Assembly (NCBI GenBank): GCA_003427395.1
Contig: BFEA01000472.1
Location: 664,255 to 710,778 of the forward strand
Direction: 5' to 3'
From: Chara braunii
Taxonomy: Eukaryota > Streptophyta > Charophyceae > Charales > Characeae
Length of the DNA: 46,524 bases
Shown here one piece after another: positions 21,439-31,567 of this stretch. Position 1 is the first letter of the stretch. Each line of letters starts with the position of its first letter. Below the pieces are notes generated by a model. The model ran no database searches, was not told the DNA's origin, and saw only the letters and a program-made list of their open reading frames with translations. The position numbers and the translations under genes were made by a program.

Positions 21439-21790
21439 GTCTCCCTTCCCACAGTGTCGCTACAACTCCCCTATCAGCTGGTGGGCAACCAACAATTTAA
21501 GGTCAGCCAGCACAAACCTCACGAGTTCTTTAACGATGCAGACAAGACGTCGTGCCCACCAAACAGAAGGTTTGTTTCTAAAGACTAATAGCTCCTGACT
21601 GCCTGAACTCCGGTTCGGTCGCATGTCGGTCAGTACCGGTCTTAGGGCTAGACGAGTTGTTTTACGAGTGCTCGACGCTCATGCCCATGCTCCCGAGTCC
21701 CTACTTAACATGTGATTCATCCAGTTGCCGAGCTTGTACCCTAGACTCGACCTAAAGCATGCACGAGCATTGACCTCTCACGGGGCTAGG
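21439..21790 (-). repeat. Leader repeat, copy 1 (relative of element D leader)
   Basis: Alignable over about 320 bp to 24130-24450. Shared landmarks are GGTCGCATG-CGGTCAGTAC, GTTGTTTTACGAG, and TTTAACGATGCAGAC...GACGTCGTG, which also resembles 32078-32112 in the element B leader. It ends ACCCTAGACTCGACC, the uninterrupted form of the site where the MITE at 24452 inserted. Confidence 0.7.
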
Positions 21791-22278
21791 GTACCACTAG
21801 GTAAGCATGCCCCTAGGTAGGCCAACAACCACCACTTCCCCACAAGGGGAGGAGCCTTTCCTCCAGGAGAGAGTCTGTCCTCTGGATTGACACAATCTCA
21901 AGCAGATCGAGATGCCTACTCGAGACAGTTGCAAAAAGATGTCGTCAACAAATTTGACCAGCCGCGGTGTCTCCAAGATGTGGGAAGGTACTCAAACACA
22001 CAAATATTCCATCAACAGCACACACAGGGCTTAGGGTGGCGAAGCACTTCGCTAGTGAACGTTCCCTTGTTGACACTCCACGCTGCTGCATATCGCAAAG
22101 TCTCAACTGTGTTTCTCATCGCGATGGTCTATGCTGTTGGTTGGAAATGTTGGTGTGGCTACGTAGAAGAGCGTTTTGCTGCACAAGGAAATATGTTGTT
22201 AGTTTTTCAGCTGGTTGGAGCGGTTGGCTGTTAATTGATGCTGCAGTCCGATTCTGGAGCTGCTTCCACGTTGGTTTT
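21791..22278. other. Unassigned stretch left of element D
   Basis: No recognisable gene or repeat. Open frames at 21887-22293 on the plus strand lack domain features. Confidence 0.4.
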
Positions 22279-22584
22279 TCAATCGGGTGGTAACGACTCC
22301 TCCTCTTTCTTCTCCTCACTAACTGGCCTAACATACACAATAAAGACTTGGTCAACAAGATCTTGCTTGACCACGGGGGCACTCATGCAACACAGCGAAA
22401 GGGTGGACTGGACTCCAGACTCATGGAAGAGTCCGATCTTCTTCTTCCCACCTTGTGGACTGGGCAGCCAACACTCACGCTCGCCCATCTTCACATCGAC
22501 CTTCGTGACCTCTCCCCAATCCGTCCCTAGCAACATGTAAAAGGGCAGACTATCCTCCACCAGAAGGGACAAAGAATGCACCAC
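22279..22584 (-). pseudogene. Protease C-terminal fragment, element D
   Basis: The minus-strand frame opens with SLSLLVEDSLPFYMLLGTDWGE; the LLGTDWG strand corresponds to the conserved C-terminal retropepsin motif (ILGMDWL type). It then continues through a Lys/Gly-rich stretch. The Asp active-site part is not visible upstream. It follows the gag remnant in the order expected of a Ty3/gypsy pol. Confidence 0.55.
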
Positions 22585-23348
22585 TTTCTCATACTTCTTA
22601 CTCCTCCTCTTCCTTGCCCTCCCCCGTGGGCTGCTACAGTCGCATAGTCGCCTCCTAGAACTATTTGACCGCCCTCAAACTGCTGCTCATACTCTAGGTG
22701 ACCTTAATCTACTTGCTCAAGGGGGATTTCTTTTGCACCCGCTTCATCAAACGTCACCAGGAGTTTGTCTTTGGCCTGCACATTGCCAGAGATCATCCTG
22801 CCCTTCCACTTCTTCCCCCTGTCTATGTCCTTAGTAGTGGAAGTTGCCTTGCGCGAAGAACCCCCATCGGTCCAACGCCTCTTTACTGAAATCCGCATAA
22901 TTAGCCCCTTCAGCAGCAACCTGCGAATACATTTGTGTCTTAAGGGGCTCAGGCAGGGCCATGGCGAAGTATTCTAACACCTGCTTTGGTGTGACGTCGT
23001 GGTCAGGGACTCGCAGCAACACATCCATATACGCATTCAAGGCATGCACACTCTTCCTGTTCCCCCTATACACATTCAAAGTCTTCATCGCCGTCCGCCT
23101 CCCCTTTGTCTTATCTTCAAACGGTTTGTATAAGGCGTCCAGATACGTGTCCGAAGAGGTGATGCTGGAGTATTCAACGATATCTCTTTCGCAATTGGCA
23201 TTCTCTATGACGGACGCTGAGTAGCTTGCTGCGTCGCGGGCAAGACAAGATGCAGCGAACAGAACCTAAGCTGTCCTCACCACCTTCTAGCTGTGCACAT
23301 AACTCCTCACTGCCGCCTGCCGCTGCAAGAAATTCCTCTTTTTTCTAG
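22585..23348 (-). pseudogene. Gag capsid-like region, element D
   Basis: In minus-strand order: SASVIENANCERDIVEYSS, DTYLDALYKPFEDKTKG, then MKTLNVYRGNRKSVHALNAYMD, RVPDHDVTPKQVLEYFAMALP, ANYADFSKEALDRWG. The block looks like a retrotransposon capsid (helical, with the L-P-E-P-L-K pattern after AMALP). Frameshifts near 23090 and 22870 and stops at about 23300 break it. The following basic segment (22919-22704) may be the remnant of the nucleocapsid linker; no zinc knuckle was seen. Confidence 0.65.
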
Positions 23349-24035
23349 TTATAGGTCCAGGGCATCTTGGGGCGCAGCTTCGGTCAACTGTCCAATTTGG
23401 CCCTTCACTTCTTGCTCTTCCTCTCCCTTTGCCTTCTTCTCCAACTTCGTGGCTAAGGCCGCCCCATCAGCTAGCAATTTCTTCCTCGCTGCTGCCTCCT
23501 TCCCTATCTGCTGGATGGCCTTTTGTGTGGCCTCCATGCGGGCCTCTACCTCGACCATCTGCGCATCTTCCCCGTCCAGCACTGGCAACTCTTTCTCATA
23601 GCGAGCTACTTCCCCCTGCAGTTCTTCCAACGTTTAACTCCCAGGTAGGTAGAACGCTCTTGCCCAATCTTGGCCCCCCAGGTAGGTAGAACGCTCTTGC
23701 CCAATCTCCAACCTTGGGCGGAGCTCACTGGTCTGTCCCGGGTCCTTCGGGACCATTATTAGGATTGCCCCCCTTCTTGGTCTTTCCAGCTCTTCCTCCT
23801 CCTCTTCTTCTTCTTCCTCTTCTTCCTCTTCTTCAACTTCTTCCTCTTCTTCCTTCAACTTCTCCAATTTTCTCTTCTCCTCCTCCAATCTCTTCTTCTC
23901 TTTCTCCTTCTCCTCTTCTCTCTTCTTCTTTCTCTTAGCTTTGTCCTCCTTTCTTTGCTTTAAAATCTCCTCTATCCTCTGGTCCTCCTCTGCGGTCAAC
24001 GGTTGGGTCACGGTTCTGGACTTAGTGGTCACCAT
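23349..24035 (-). pseudogene. Gag N-terminal coiled coil, element D
   Basis: The start is taken at the ATG complementary to 24033-24035 (MVTTKSRTVTQPLTAEED). A long Lys/Glu-rich helix follows with a pure Glu run over the (TTC)n tract at 23790-23850, then RPRRGAILIMVPKDPGQTSEL. A second frame (23630-23349: MEELQGEVARYEKELP...) continues a coiled coil. A 37-bp tandem duplication (CAGGTAGGTAGAACGCTC at 23642 and 23679) lies at the junction. Coiled coil ahead of capsid matches elements A and B. Confidence 0.6.
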
Positions 24036-24129
24036 TGTGATTGTAAGGCACAACAAAGGTTAGTCAACTGCGCCTCCTCACCTCTTAGACCTATCCCTTA
24101 ACACTTGATAACTCTACACTTAACCTAAT

Positions 24130-24451
24130 TCTAAGTATGACCGGTCTACTTCCCTTTTCCCCACACCTGTCACTACAGCTCCTCCTCAAACTGGTGGCCA
24201 ACCAGCTATTTTAGGTCTACCAGCAAGGACCTCAAGAATTATTCAACGACGCAGTCAGGATGTCGTGGCCACCAAGTAGGTAGGATCGTTCTCAAGACTT
24301 ATGAGCTCCTCATTGCTCTGCCTGGTTTGGTCGCATGCCGGTCAGTACTGGTTACTGGGCTAGCCGGGTTGTTTTACGAGCGCCCGCTGCTCATGCTCGT
24401 GCTCCGTACTGCTCAGGTACTGCCTCCAGCTGCTGAGCTCCTACCCTAGAC
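24130..24451 (-). repeat. Leader repeat, copy 2 (leader of element D)
   Basis: Direct repeat of 21439-21790 placed immediately upstream (minus sense) of the element D gag, so probably its 5' leader. Its continuation CTAAAACATTCACAAGACC is found at 34041 onward, 9.6 kb away, displaced by the MITE and element B. Confidence 0.7.
24444..24451. repeat. Target-site duplication of the split MITE, left
   Basis: CCCTAGAC here and GCCTAGAC at 34033-34040: seven of eight bases identical. The unoccupied paralogue at 21439-21790 has a single CCCTAGAC. Confidence 0.65.
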
Positions 24452-24626
24452 CATGTGTAGCACGTCGAACGTGTTCGCGCCCGTCCACGTTCGTGAGAAC
24501 AGCTCGCGAACGTGTTCGGGCAAAAAAAAAGAATGATTTTTCCATTTTTTGATATTTTACTCACGTTTGGCTAAGAATTTGAACATGACTCTAAGGCAAA
24601 CGTTGCTTGTATTGTTGTTTTACATG
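24452..24626. mobile_element. hAT-like MITE, left half (split by element B)
   Basis: It begins CATGTGTAGCACG; the right half ends so that its complement reads CTGCGTAGCATCG, giving imperfect terminal repeats around GTAGCA. GC-rich arms carry GAACGTGTTCG words, and the inner part is the AT-rich core shared with 14985-15260 and 15559-15822. The right half is 33879-34032; together about 330 bp. Confidence 0.7.
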
Positions 24627-25660
24627 TGCAAGGAAAATAAGCAACAACGAGATGACAATTTTAGATCACACCATCACATTGAAAGCCAGATAGTCACACC
24701 GTGTCTAGAGAGCAGCATTGCACCAATAATACACCAATGGAGGTTCGTAGCACTGAAAACCAATGTTCATGTAGAGCATACTCTCTCCTCTCAACACAAG
24801 AGTCCAGTTCCTTCATACTCTCACTTGGCGCTCAGCGCCCAGCCTACTCCTACACAGCTACTACAGACTACGAAATGACAATGCAACTGTTGACATCAGC
24901 GGCAGCCCGAAGTACTTGAAGATGTCGCCCATGCAGACCATCGCCAATACAAGGTAAGTGCCCTCACATCATCATCATCATCATCATCCTTCACCTATCC
25001 TCTGACTACACCCATGTTTGTCCTCTGTTTCACCCGAAGACCACCTTTGCGCCTCACTGTAGTCCAAGCCCACCAGCTATGGTGGCTGGGCTATGGCGCT
25101 GCCCTCAGCAGCGCCCTTCTTCCCTGCACGACCGCACGTTTGCTGCACCCCGCCTCTCAGCACCAGCCAACAGCCGCAAGCCTTTGCTCCAGCAGCGTTG
25201 CCGCCAGCATGCGAGTGCCTGAATGAGGCTGCCAGGGGGAGAGCTCTTTCCTTTATGGAAAGAGCCGGCCTGCTCGCGCAACGTGGCTGGACTGGCGTGG
25301 GCCCAAAAGCTTCCGGAAGGCCCCAGGAGGCTGCCTGGATGCAGCAGCTACTGGGTTGGTGGGCCTCGTTCAGTTGGGCGCCCAGCTTTCTCTGTATGAG
25401 GCTGCGAATCACGCCCGGGGCCTGCATTCCTTGGAAAGGCCCGGAAGGCCGTGGAAATGTTTGTGTAGCACGGCCTGAGTTTCTCTCAACCAACTGGCGC
25501 GTCGCAACTGCCTGGACCCCAAATATGAAATTGACAGTCGAGGGCCTTAGGTGATTTGTTAGGCCCGCCTTCACTTAGGGCGGGCACCTCCGCCTTCACT
25601 TAGGGCGGGCAATGCTGCATACAGGGCCCCATAGGCCTGTGGAGGACCCAAATCCTCGCA
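24627..25660 (-). mobile_element. 3' LTR of element B
   Basis: 1034 bp, TG...CA ends (TGCAAGGAAAA at the left on the plus strand, ATCCTCGCA at the right). It is alignable end to end with 32817-33874; about ten substitutions and a 3-base indel occur in the first 250 bp, so the copy is not recent. It contains GCTATGGC motifs (25076, 25090), GGGCGCCC, two GCCCGCC...GGGCGGGC hairpins (about 25560-25610), an ATC run (24965-24988), and CTCTTTCC/GGAAAGAG inverted words (about 25242-25264). The open frames inside (for example 25093-25554) also occur in the other LTR and are not genes. Confidence 0.93.
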
Positions 25661-25674
25661 TTCCCTCGTCCTTT
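25661..25674 (-). other. Polypurine tract of element B
   Basis: On the minus strand AAAGGACGAGGGAA, directly against the TG start of the 3' LTR. Such a tract primes plus-strand DNA synthesis. One C interrupts the purines. Confidence 0.7.
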
Positions 25675-25734
25675 ACTTCGTAGGTCCTCTTAAAAGTCTC
25701 TTATTCTGCAGGCATTTTCCCTTTGAGTGATCTT

Positions 25735-26904
25735 TCATAGCCTGCAATCACTTGAGGTGTTGTTCTTGAGTTCTTCTCGTGTGAACCACCGGTCTTCTTT
25801 AGGATCCAGATGATGTCGGAAGCTCAAACGATACTGCATTCTTGGCTTAGGAGGTCGCCCTCTGCCTGATGGTCGAGGAACATGCATCACTCGATGCTCG
25901 ACGATCTGGTCAATGTCCACTTCGCCATCCATGGTTGGGGGCAGCATTGATCTTCTGGAGGGAAACTGCTCAGTAGCAGCGAAGGGTGCTAACTTAGAGG
26001 CATGGAACACAGGGTAGGTACGCAAATGAGATGGGATGCGGATTACGTATGAAGGACCATCTGGTTGATCTCCTACAATATCTAAGATCTCCCAGGGCCC
26101 AAAGTACTGTGTCATTAGCTTGCGGGATATGCCGAACTCCTGACCGAGCTCAGCAGACTTAACCCAGACTCTCTCGCCTCCCTGAAAGTTAGAAGGCCGT
26201 CTATGTCTATTCAGAGATGCAATCATTGTTTCTTGAGATTTGCTAATATGTTCAACGGCCTGCTGCAATATCTGTTCATACTTGACAACAAACTCTATGC
26301 TGCCAGGGGCTGCTGTGGGTTGTCTTTTTGGTAACAGAAAGTCAAGCGCAGATCTGGGTTTCCAACCAAGATGTAGCTGGTTGGGGGTCACACCAGTGGT
26401 ACTGTGTACAGCATTGTTGTACAGGATGGCGACGAGAGGTAACTTCTCGTCCCAATCATCCTGACTTGGCTTAATATAATGCCGAAGCAGGTGCTGCACT
26501 ACGCGGTTCATCTGTTCTGCCTAACCATTTGACTGAGGGTGATTCCCTGACGTCATTTGGAGCTTTGTGCCCAGTTGTTCAGCAGCAGACTGCCACAGTT
26601 CACTTGTGAACCTTACATCCCTATCACTAGCGATAGACGTAGGTAGACCGAAGTCCCTTACCCAGTTGTCCATGAATAGTTTGATGACAAAGTTAGTCTT
26701 TGCAGTTTTTGGCATAGTGATTAGTCTTGCATACTTGGTAAAGCGGTCCACTATTACAAAGATGAGAGTATCCATGAAGTCCATGGACACACTCTGACCA
26801 GGACCTTCAGGAATCGGCAAGGGCTTGATTAGCCCAAGCGGTACCCGAGTCCTAGGTTTGTCCCTTTTGACAAACTTGGCATGTTTCAACATAGCGTTTC
26901 GCAT
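25735..26904 (-). pseudogene. Integrase core, GPY/F module and chromodomain-like tail, element B
   Basis: In order on the minus strand: linker LIKPLPIPEGPG, first catalytic Asp (VSMDFMDTL), IVDRFTKY, second Asp (SDRDVRFTS), HPQSNG, a TAG at 26521-26523, then in the same frame AEQMNR with the catalytic Glu; 35 residues separate Asp and Glu, the canonical D,D-35-E. Next come VTPNQLHLGW and the GPY/F module (ERVWVKSAEL, YFGPWEILDIVGDQPDG, RTYPVFHASKL). The last 60 residues (about 25920-25755: VDIDQIVEHRVM, YRLSFRHHLDPKEDRWFTREEL) look like a chromodomain, which in chromoviruses steers insertion by binding histone marks. Apart from the stop this is a well-preserved unit. Confidence 0.92.
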
Positions 26905-27409
26905 CTTCCATCATAGAAGGCCACTAAAATCTCTGCACTAAGTTCGCTGATGTCTTTCTATAGCCAAAATGACCAGTTGCATCATGACATTCTCCTAAAA
27001 ATAAACTACGCAAAGACTTACTATTAGCAACACATAGTCTTTTATTCCCTACCTTCTTGAGAAACAGCAAGCCATCTACCATCGTAAATTCGTCCAAAGT
27101 CTTTTTGTCCTTTGCTTGGAATCTACGGATGATCTCTGACATAACTAGATCTCCCTGATAGGCTTCCACCAGCGATCGAGTGAGGTCGTCAGATATGCCG
27201 AACTCAGCGACTAGCGCGCCCAAATAATTTGCCCTTCTTGATAGCGCATCAGCCACTTTGTTGTACGTACCCTTAATAGGATCAAGTTGATAGTCATACA
27301 TGTCTATCACTTGAATCCATCTCTTGAGTGCGTTTGACAACACAGGCTGTGTCTTAATCCAACGCAAAGCCTCATGGTCAGACCTTACACTAGGAGGTAA
27401 TGTCTCCAA
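26905..27409 (-). pseudogene. RNase H end and integrase zinc finger, element B
   Basis: The frame starts at VRSDHEALRWIKTQ (last RNase H Asp), passes NKVADALSRRANYL, and reaches the integrase HHCC His pair (LGECHDATGHFGYRKT). A TAG at 26924-26926 follows QRF. In the same frame after it the Cys pair is present (ETCQVCQK), but a one-base insertion near 26885 throws the rest out of frame. The zinc finger supports integrase multimerisation. Confidence 0.88.
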
Positions 27410-27689
27410 TGAACTAGCGCTCTGTACAGGGCATAGAGCTCTCTCTCATAAGTGGACTTTGCTAACTTTTGAGAAGGCATCTTTTTACTCATGTACTCGA
27501 CCGGCCTCAACTTTGGCCCCTCCTGTTGCGCAAGGACCGCGCCTATGCCATATTGGCTGGCGTCTGTGGTCACAACAAACGACTTGTCAGGATCAGGAAG
27601 TTTGAGAACTTCATAGTGTGTTAGAGCATACTTCAATTTCTTGAAGCTTGCCTCACACTCTTCAGTCCACTCCCAAGGGGTGTCAAGTC
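27385..27689 (-). pseudogene. RNase H, N-terminal part, element B
   Basis: It emerges from the gap with WTEECEASFKKLKYAL, then FVVTTDASQYGIGAVLAQQ (catalytic Asp), LRPVEYMSKKM and YERELYALYRALVHWRHYLL (Glu). A frameshift at about 27400 separates it from the last catalytic Asp. Confidence 0.9.
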
Positions 27690-28019
27690 NNNNNNNNNNN
27701 NNNNNNNNNNNNNNNNNNNNNNNNNNNNNNNNNNNNNNNNNNNNNNNNNNNNNNNNNNNNNNNNNNNNNNNNNNNNNNNNNNNNNNNNNNNNNNNNNNNN
27801 NNNNNNNNNNNNNNNNNNNNNNNNNNNNNNNNNNNNNNNNNNNNNNNNNNNNNNNNNNNNNNNNNNNNNNNNNNNNNNNNNNNNNNNNNNNNNNNNNNNN
27901 NNNNNNNNNNNNNNNNNNNNNNNNNNNNNNNNNNNNNNNNNNNNNNNNNNNNNNNNNNNNNNNNNNNNNNNNNNNNNNNNNNNNNNNNNNNNNNNNNNNN
28001 NNNNNNNNNNNNNNNNNNN
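27690..28019. other. Assembly gap (330 N)
   Basis: A run of N inside the RT thumb/RNase H junction of element B. Its real length is unknown. Open frames across it are artefacts. Confidence 0.99.
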
Positions 28020-28855
28020 TCTGTTAATGGGGAGGCTACCGTACTATAGTTTTTGACGAAAGGACGATAATAGCTTGTCATCCCCAATAACGGTCTGACC
28101 TCAGTAACGGTCTGACCTCAGTAACGGTCTGAGGTCCAGGCCAGTCACGTATGCTGTCCACCTTTGCATCTTCCGGCCTCAACCCATTTGCTGAAATTTC
28201 ATGACCCAAATACAAGATTTTGGTGCGACCGAACTCGCATTTATCCAAGTTAATCTTGTACTGGTGCTGTCTTAGGAGACCTAGCGCTGTATTCAAGTGC
28301 TCAACGTGCTCCTCTGCAGTCTTACTAAAGATAAGGATATCTTCGAGGTACACGACGATAAACTTGTCTAAGTAATCATGAAAGATCCGGTTCATTGCGT
28401 GCTGGAACGTCCCAGGTGCATTGCATAGGCCAAAGGGCATCACCACAAACTCGTACAGACCGTACCTGGTCTGAAAAGCGGTTTTGTGCTGGTCCTCGGG
28501 TCTAATGGCAATTTGATGGTATCCGGACTTTAAATCTATCTTAGTAAAGTACCGGCATCCCTGCACTCTATCCAATAGGTCGTCGATGCGGGGTAGGGGC
28601 TCTGCGTTCTTCAGTTATGGCATTGAGACCCCTATAGTCAATGCACATCCTCAGGGTACCTCCCTTCTTAGGTGCGAATAGCACTGGAGCGCCGTAAGGG
28701 GAGGTACTAGGCCGTATCCATCCCTTCTTTGTGAGCTCCTTGAGCTGGCGGCGAAGCTCATCTGACTTCGCGGGAGACATCCTATAGATTCGTCCTCTAG
28801 GCACCTTGCTACCTGGGACAACCTTAATCGCATGTACAACCTCCCTTTCCACCAC
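28020..28855 (-). pseudogene. Reverse transcriptase, element B, altered motif C
   Basis: 28855-28568: [49 protein letters not shown] one-base loss near 28612 shifts to 28575-28078: YFTKIDLKSGYHQIAI (motif A Asp), MPFGLCNAPGTFQ (motif B), IVVYLEDILIFSK (motif C). The normal Y-x-D-D is YLED because codon 28342-28344 is GAA; the first of two metal-binding Asp is Glu. A 17-bp tandem duplication (unit GACCGTTACTGAGGTCA, about 28091-28135) then breaks the frame before MTSYYRPFVKNYST. Several independent defects make this RT non-functional. Confidence 0.93.
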
Positions 28856-28867
28856 GCCTGTGGGCTC

Positions 28868-29105
28868 CTAAAAAAGGTCTGAATATTGTGCGACGACTCT
28901 TTCTATCTCTGGGGGTGATTGAACGACCTCCCCTTTCTTCGAGACAAAGACTAGATACATGCCCTCCTCTCGATTCTGGTTATAGTAGTTATAGAAGGAT
29001 GAAGCGCACATACACCCGTAGTTTTCTATTAGACTGCTAGCTTTATACTTCTGCAATCTAACAGTTCTACCATTGGGCAATTTGTGGATCAACACCTTCT
29101 ATCCC
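28868..29105 (-). pseudogene. PR-RT linker, element B
   Basis: LIHKLPNGRTVRLQKYKA, then NYNQNREEGMYLVFVSKKGE and PEIERVVAQYSDLF, ending at TAG (28868-28870). The reading continues in frame into RT (EPTGVVERE), so the stop is a point defect. A frameshift near 29100 separates it from protease. Confidence 0.8.
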
Positions 29106-29658
29106 AGTCAAACTGAGGTTGCGAGACTTCGAGGTAGTACATGCCTAGTAGCATATCGAATGGCAGTTCGTCGCTCACCAGAAAGGAGATCTTGTGGATC
29201 ACTTCCCCTCCCCCATAGGAGAAGGTGCAGGCTACGTCCTTGACATAGTCTTTGACAACCATTTGGTGCTTGTTGGCTAGCGTAGAAGCTACAGTTATGC
29301 TAAGCCGCTGCACTTGGTCCCCTAAGCGCAGTCTATCCATACAAGCACGACTGATGAAATTTCGTGTAGAGCCTATGTCTGCGAAGGCGCCAACCTTGCG
29401 GCCACCTACATCTACTTCTACCATGAAACGTTCACCCTTTGGACCTCTACTGATCATCGCCCAAGAGTCCCTGGGGTCCTTCCCTGACCACTCAGTCTCT
29501 AACTCTTCTAGGGCCTCAGACACATCTCTCGAACAGAGTGTTGGTGGGTCTGAATGTGTCTGCGGGGCGATGTGTGGGTCTCTAGCCTTGGCCAACGCCT
29601 GAAGTGGGGGAGGCAACGTTACCACTTCAGCGCGAGTAAGAGCGGCTAACACTCCCAC
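29089..29658 (-). pseudogene. Aspartic protease, element B
   Basis: An Ala/Leu/Pro-rich N-terminal linker, then ERFMVEVDVGGRKVGAFADIGSTRNFISRA: the active-site triad is D-I-G rather than D-[ST]-G. Later strands are present: QRLSITVASTLANK (flap region), VKDVACTFSYGGGEVIHKISFLV and FDMLLGMYYLEVS (the LGMDWL-type strand with YY for DW). It would release gag and pol proteins if active; Ile at the second position is unusual and may be disabling. Confidence 0.85.
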
Positions 29659-29861
29659 TGGCCCGAGGAGTTTCCCTGAGAGCTGCTCGCAGAAGCACTA
29701 CTAGGGTTCAAAGATAACCCCACCACTGTTGGTGAGGGTACCTTCGTTGTGACCTTCTTGCCTTGGCATGTACGCGATGTGTGGCCATAATTGCCACAGT
29801 TCATGCAAGTGCCCCTAGCAACTCGGTCCCTCCACACCTCGTAATCCAAACCAATCTTCAC
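29646..29861 (-). pseudogene. CCHC zinc knuckle (nucleocapsid), element B, shifted frame
   Basis: The frame reads DYEVWRDRVARGTCMNCGNYGHTSRTC: an exact C-x2-C-x4-H-x4-C knuckle followed by a Lys-rich and Ser-rich tail. It lies in the +1 frame relative to the capsid (29815-31044), and protease (29089-29658) is back in the capsid frame. Overlaps are 47 bp with gag and 13 bp with protease. Two compensating indels are the simplest reading. Confidence 0.85.
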
Positions 29862-31044
29862 CCGTGGACCGTACTACCTTCTTCTTCCCGGTCCCCCTAG
29901 CCTTTTCTTTGATGGGTGCCACGACTCTGCCTTCTGAAGTCTCACTAGCCCCATCCTGCTCTGTCAACTCCCCAAGGTCTGGGAAATCGTCAATCTCAGT
30001 CGTTTGACCATCGTGGTCAACGAACAGTAACTGACCCTTCTTCTTCCAGTCTTGGGGCAGTCTCTTCCTACCATCATGAGATGCCTTATGCGCAGATCCC
30101 AACTTTGCCTCTATGTCCAGAGCTTTCTTACTAAAAGTAGCGAATGTGTGCTGGTCGACATAGGCCTCATCAACCAGCTTGATCCTTACCTCTGTGGGTA
30201 GGCACCTTAGGTAATCCGTCAGGAGAACCTGCTGGTCAAAGCGCACACCAGGTACCACGAGTAGACGCTCTACGGTATCCGTGAGCTCTCTAACATCCTT
30301 GAACCTACGGGCACAAAGATTGTTGATAGCATCGGTGGCCTTTTGAGCCCCTTGCGGGTCATGCCACCTATTATACACGGACCGTATGAACTCTTCCAAT
30401 GTCTGGGCGTGTGCCCAGGCATTGAAGTTTTGACCGTAGCCCTGCTGCTGCACTAAGCCATTCAACGAGCGGGCTACTGACCCCTCTAAAAAGGAGGCAG
30501 CCACTACAACTTCCTGCTCTGGCCTTGTGAGCTTGTGCCTCACATAAGTTGGCATAGTCCTCACCCAGGTGTCTAAGTCCTCATCCTTCTTCCTATTACC
30601 AGAGAAGGGTTTGGGACTCATCAAAGGTATCTTAGGCATCCACTGCATAGGCTGCATGGGCCCAGGGGCTTGCTGCAGCGGCTGCATAGCCACTGAAACA
30701 GGCTGTTGCACACTAACCTGGGCCTGGCTTGACAGTGGGACTGTAGTAACCACTGTCGTAGATGGTACGACTGAGACTCTATGAACCGGACCACTAGTTG
30801 CTACTAAACCACCTTGAGGGGGTATGCGAAACATAGGAGAGAAAGTTTGCCCTGTGTGTTGTGGCATCGATGAAGGACCCGCACCTGCAGGGGGAACTAC
30901 AGCAAACTGCGGCTGCCTCACTGCTGTGGGATGAGCCCGAAGTTCAGCCAGGATTTGTTTCTGGCCTGCCACCAATTCGTGCCAGCAATTCCTGCTGGAT
31001 GTTCTGCGCTTCGGCCATTGGAAGTAAAGCATTACGCAGCACAC
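29815..31044 (-). pseudogene. Gag central and capsid region, element B
   Basis: Real sequence begins near VAGQKQILAELRAHPTAV (about 30970). A Pro/Gln/Val-rich linker follows, then the capsid domain: FSGNRKKDEDLDTWVRTM, LEGSVARSLNGLVQQ, ARRFKDVRELTDTVERL, VLLTDYLRCLPTEVRIKLV, TFATFSKKALDIEAKL, and an acidic linker (QTTEIDDFPDLGELTEQD). The motif pattern fits the retrotransposon gag family. The related remnant at 1800-2800 matches the first third. Confidence 0.9.
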
Positions 31045-31567
31045 GAACAGCAGGGTCTAATGCTGCCTCATCTAGTCCTTCCAGTCTGCCTAGCTCCTCT
31101 CTTCTACTACCTAGTCTAGCTTTCCTCAGGATTGCTTTTCTTCTCCTCTCTGCTGCCTCGTCCAACTGCCGCTGTAGCTCATCCTGAAGTTCTTCTGCTT
31201 GCCGGATTTCTAAATCCTTCGGCGTGAGTTGAGTCTGCTGGCCGACTCGCAAGCTAGCAATCTGACTAATGGACCCCTGAGAACCACTCTGACCGACTCC
31301 TGACGAAGTGGACTGTGAAGAGATTTGCGACATGGTAGATGAAGTAGCCATGGCTGCACCGGTGCTAGCTGAAACTCTAGTCCTAGCACTATCCTCAGCT
31401 GCCCTCACTCTCCTTGCCGCTGCTCTCTCTCTAGCCTCTCTCTGCAATCTTCTCTCGTCTCCTGGACCTAAGTCCAAGAATGTCAAGGGTAGACTACAAG
31501 CAATCCCACGAGTAGTCCTACGGTCGTCCACTAACAACTCCTCCTCACTAGTGCTTGCATCACTCAT
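30944..31567 (-). pseudogene. Gag N-terminal region, element B
   Basis: It starts at the ATG complementary to 31565-31567: MSDASTSEEELLVDDRR. Contents: LDLGPGDERRLQREARER (basic helix), Ser/Thr/Gly/Gln-rich stretch (QISSQSTSSGVGQSGSQ), then a coiled coil (EIRQAEELQDELQRQLDEAA, RRKAILRKARLGSRREEL) and NALLPMAEAQNIQQELL. A frameshift near 30965 moves into the central gag frame. The start codon is supported by the matching ATG at 1800 in element F. Confidence 0.88.

Noticed and set aside
22347-22540. Plus-strand open frames over element D
   Set aside because: Antisense to the protease and gag remnant, which explain the sequence better.
25093-25574. Long open frames on both strands (also 33266-33759)
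   Set aside because: They lie inside the two LTRs of element B and are duplicated simply because the LTRs are; no known domain.
27641-28087. Open frames crossing the N run
   Set aside because: Artefact of the 330-base assembly gap.
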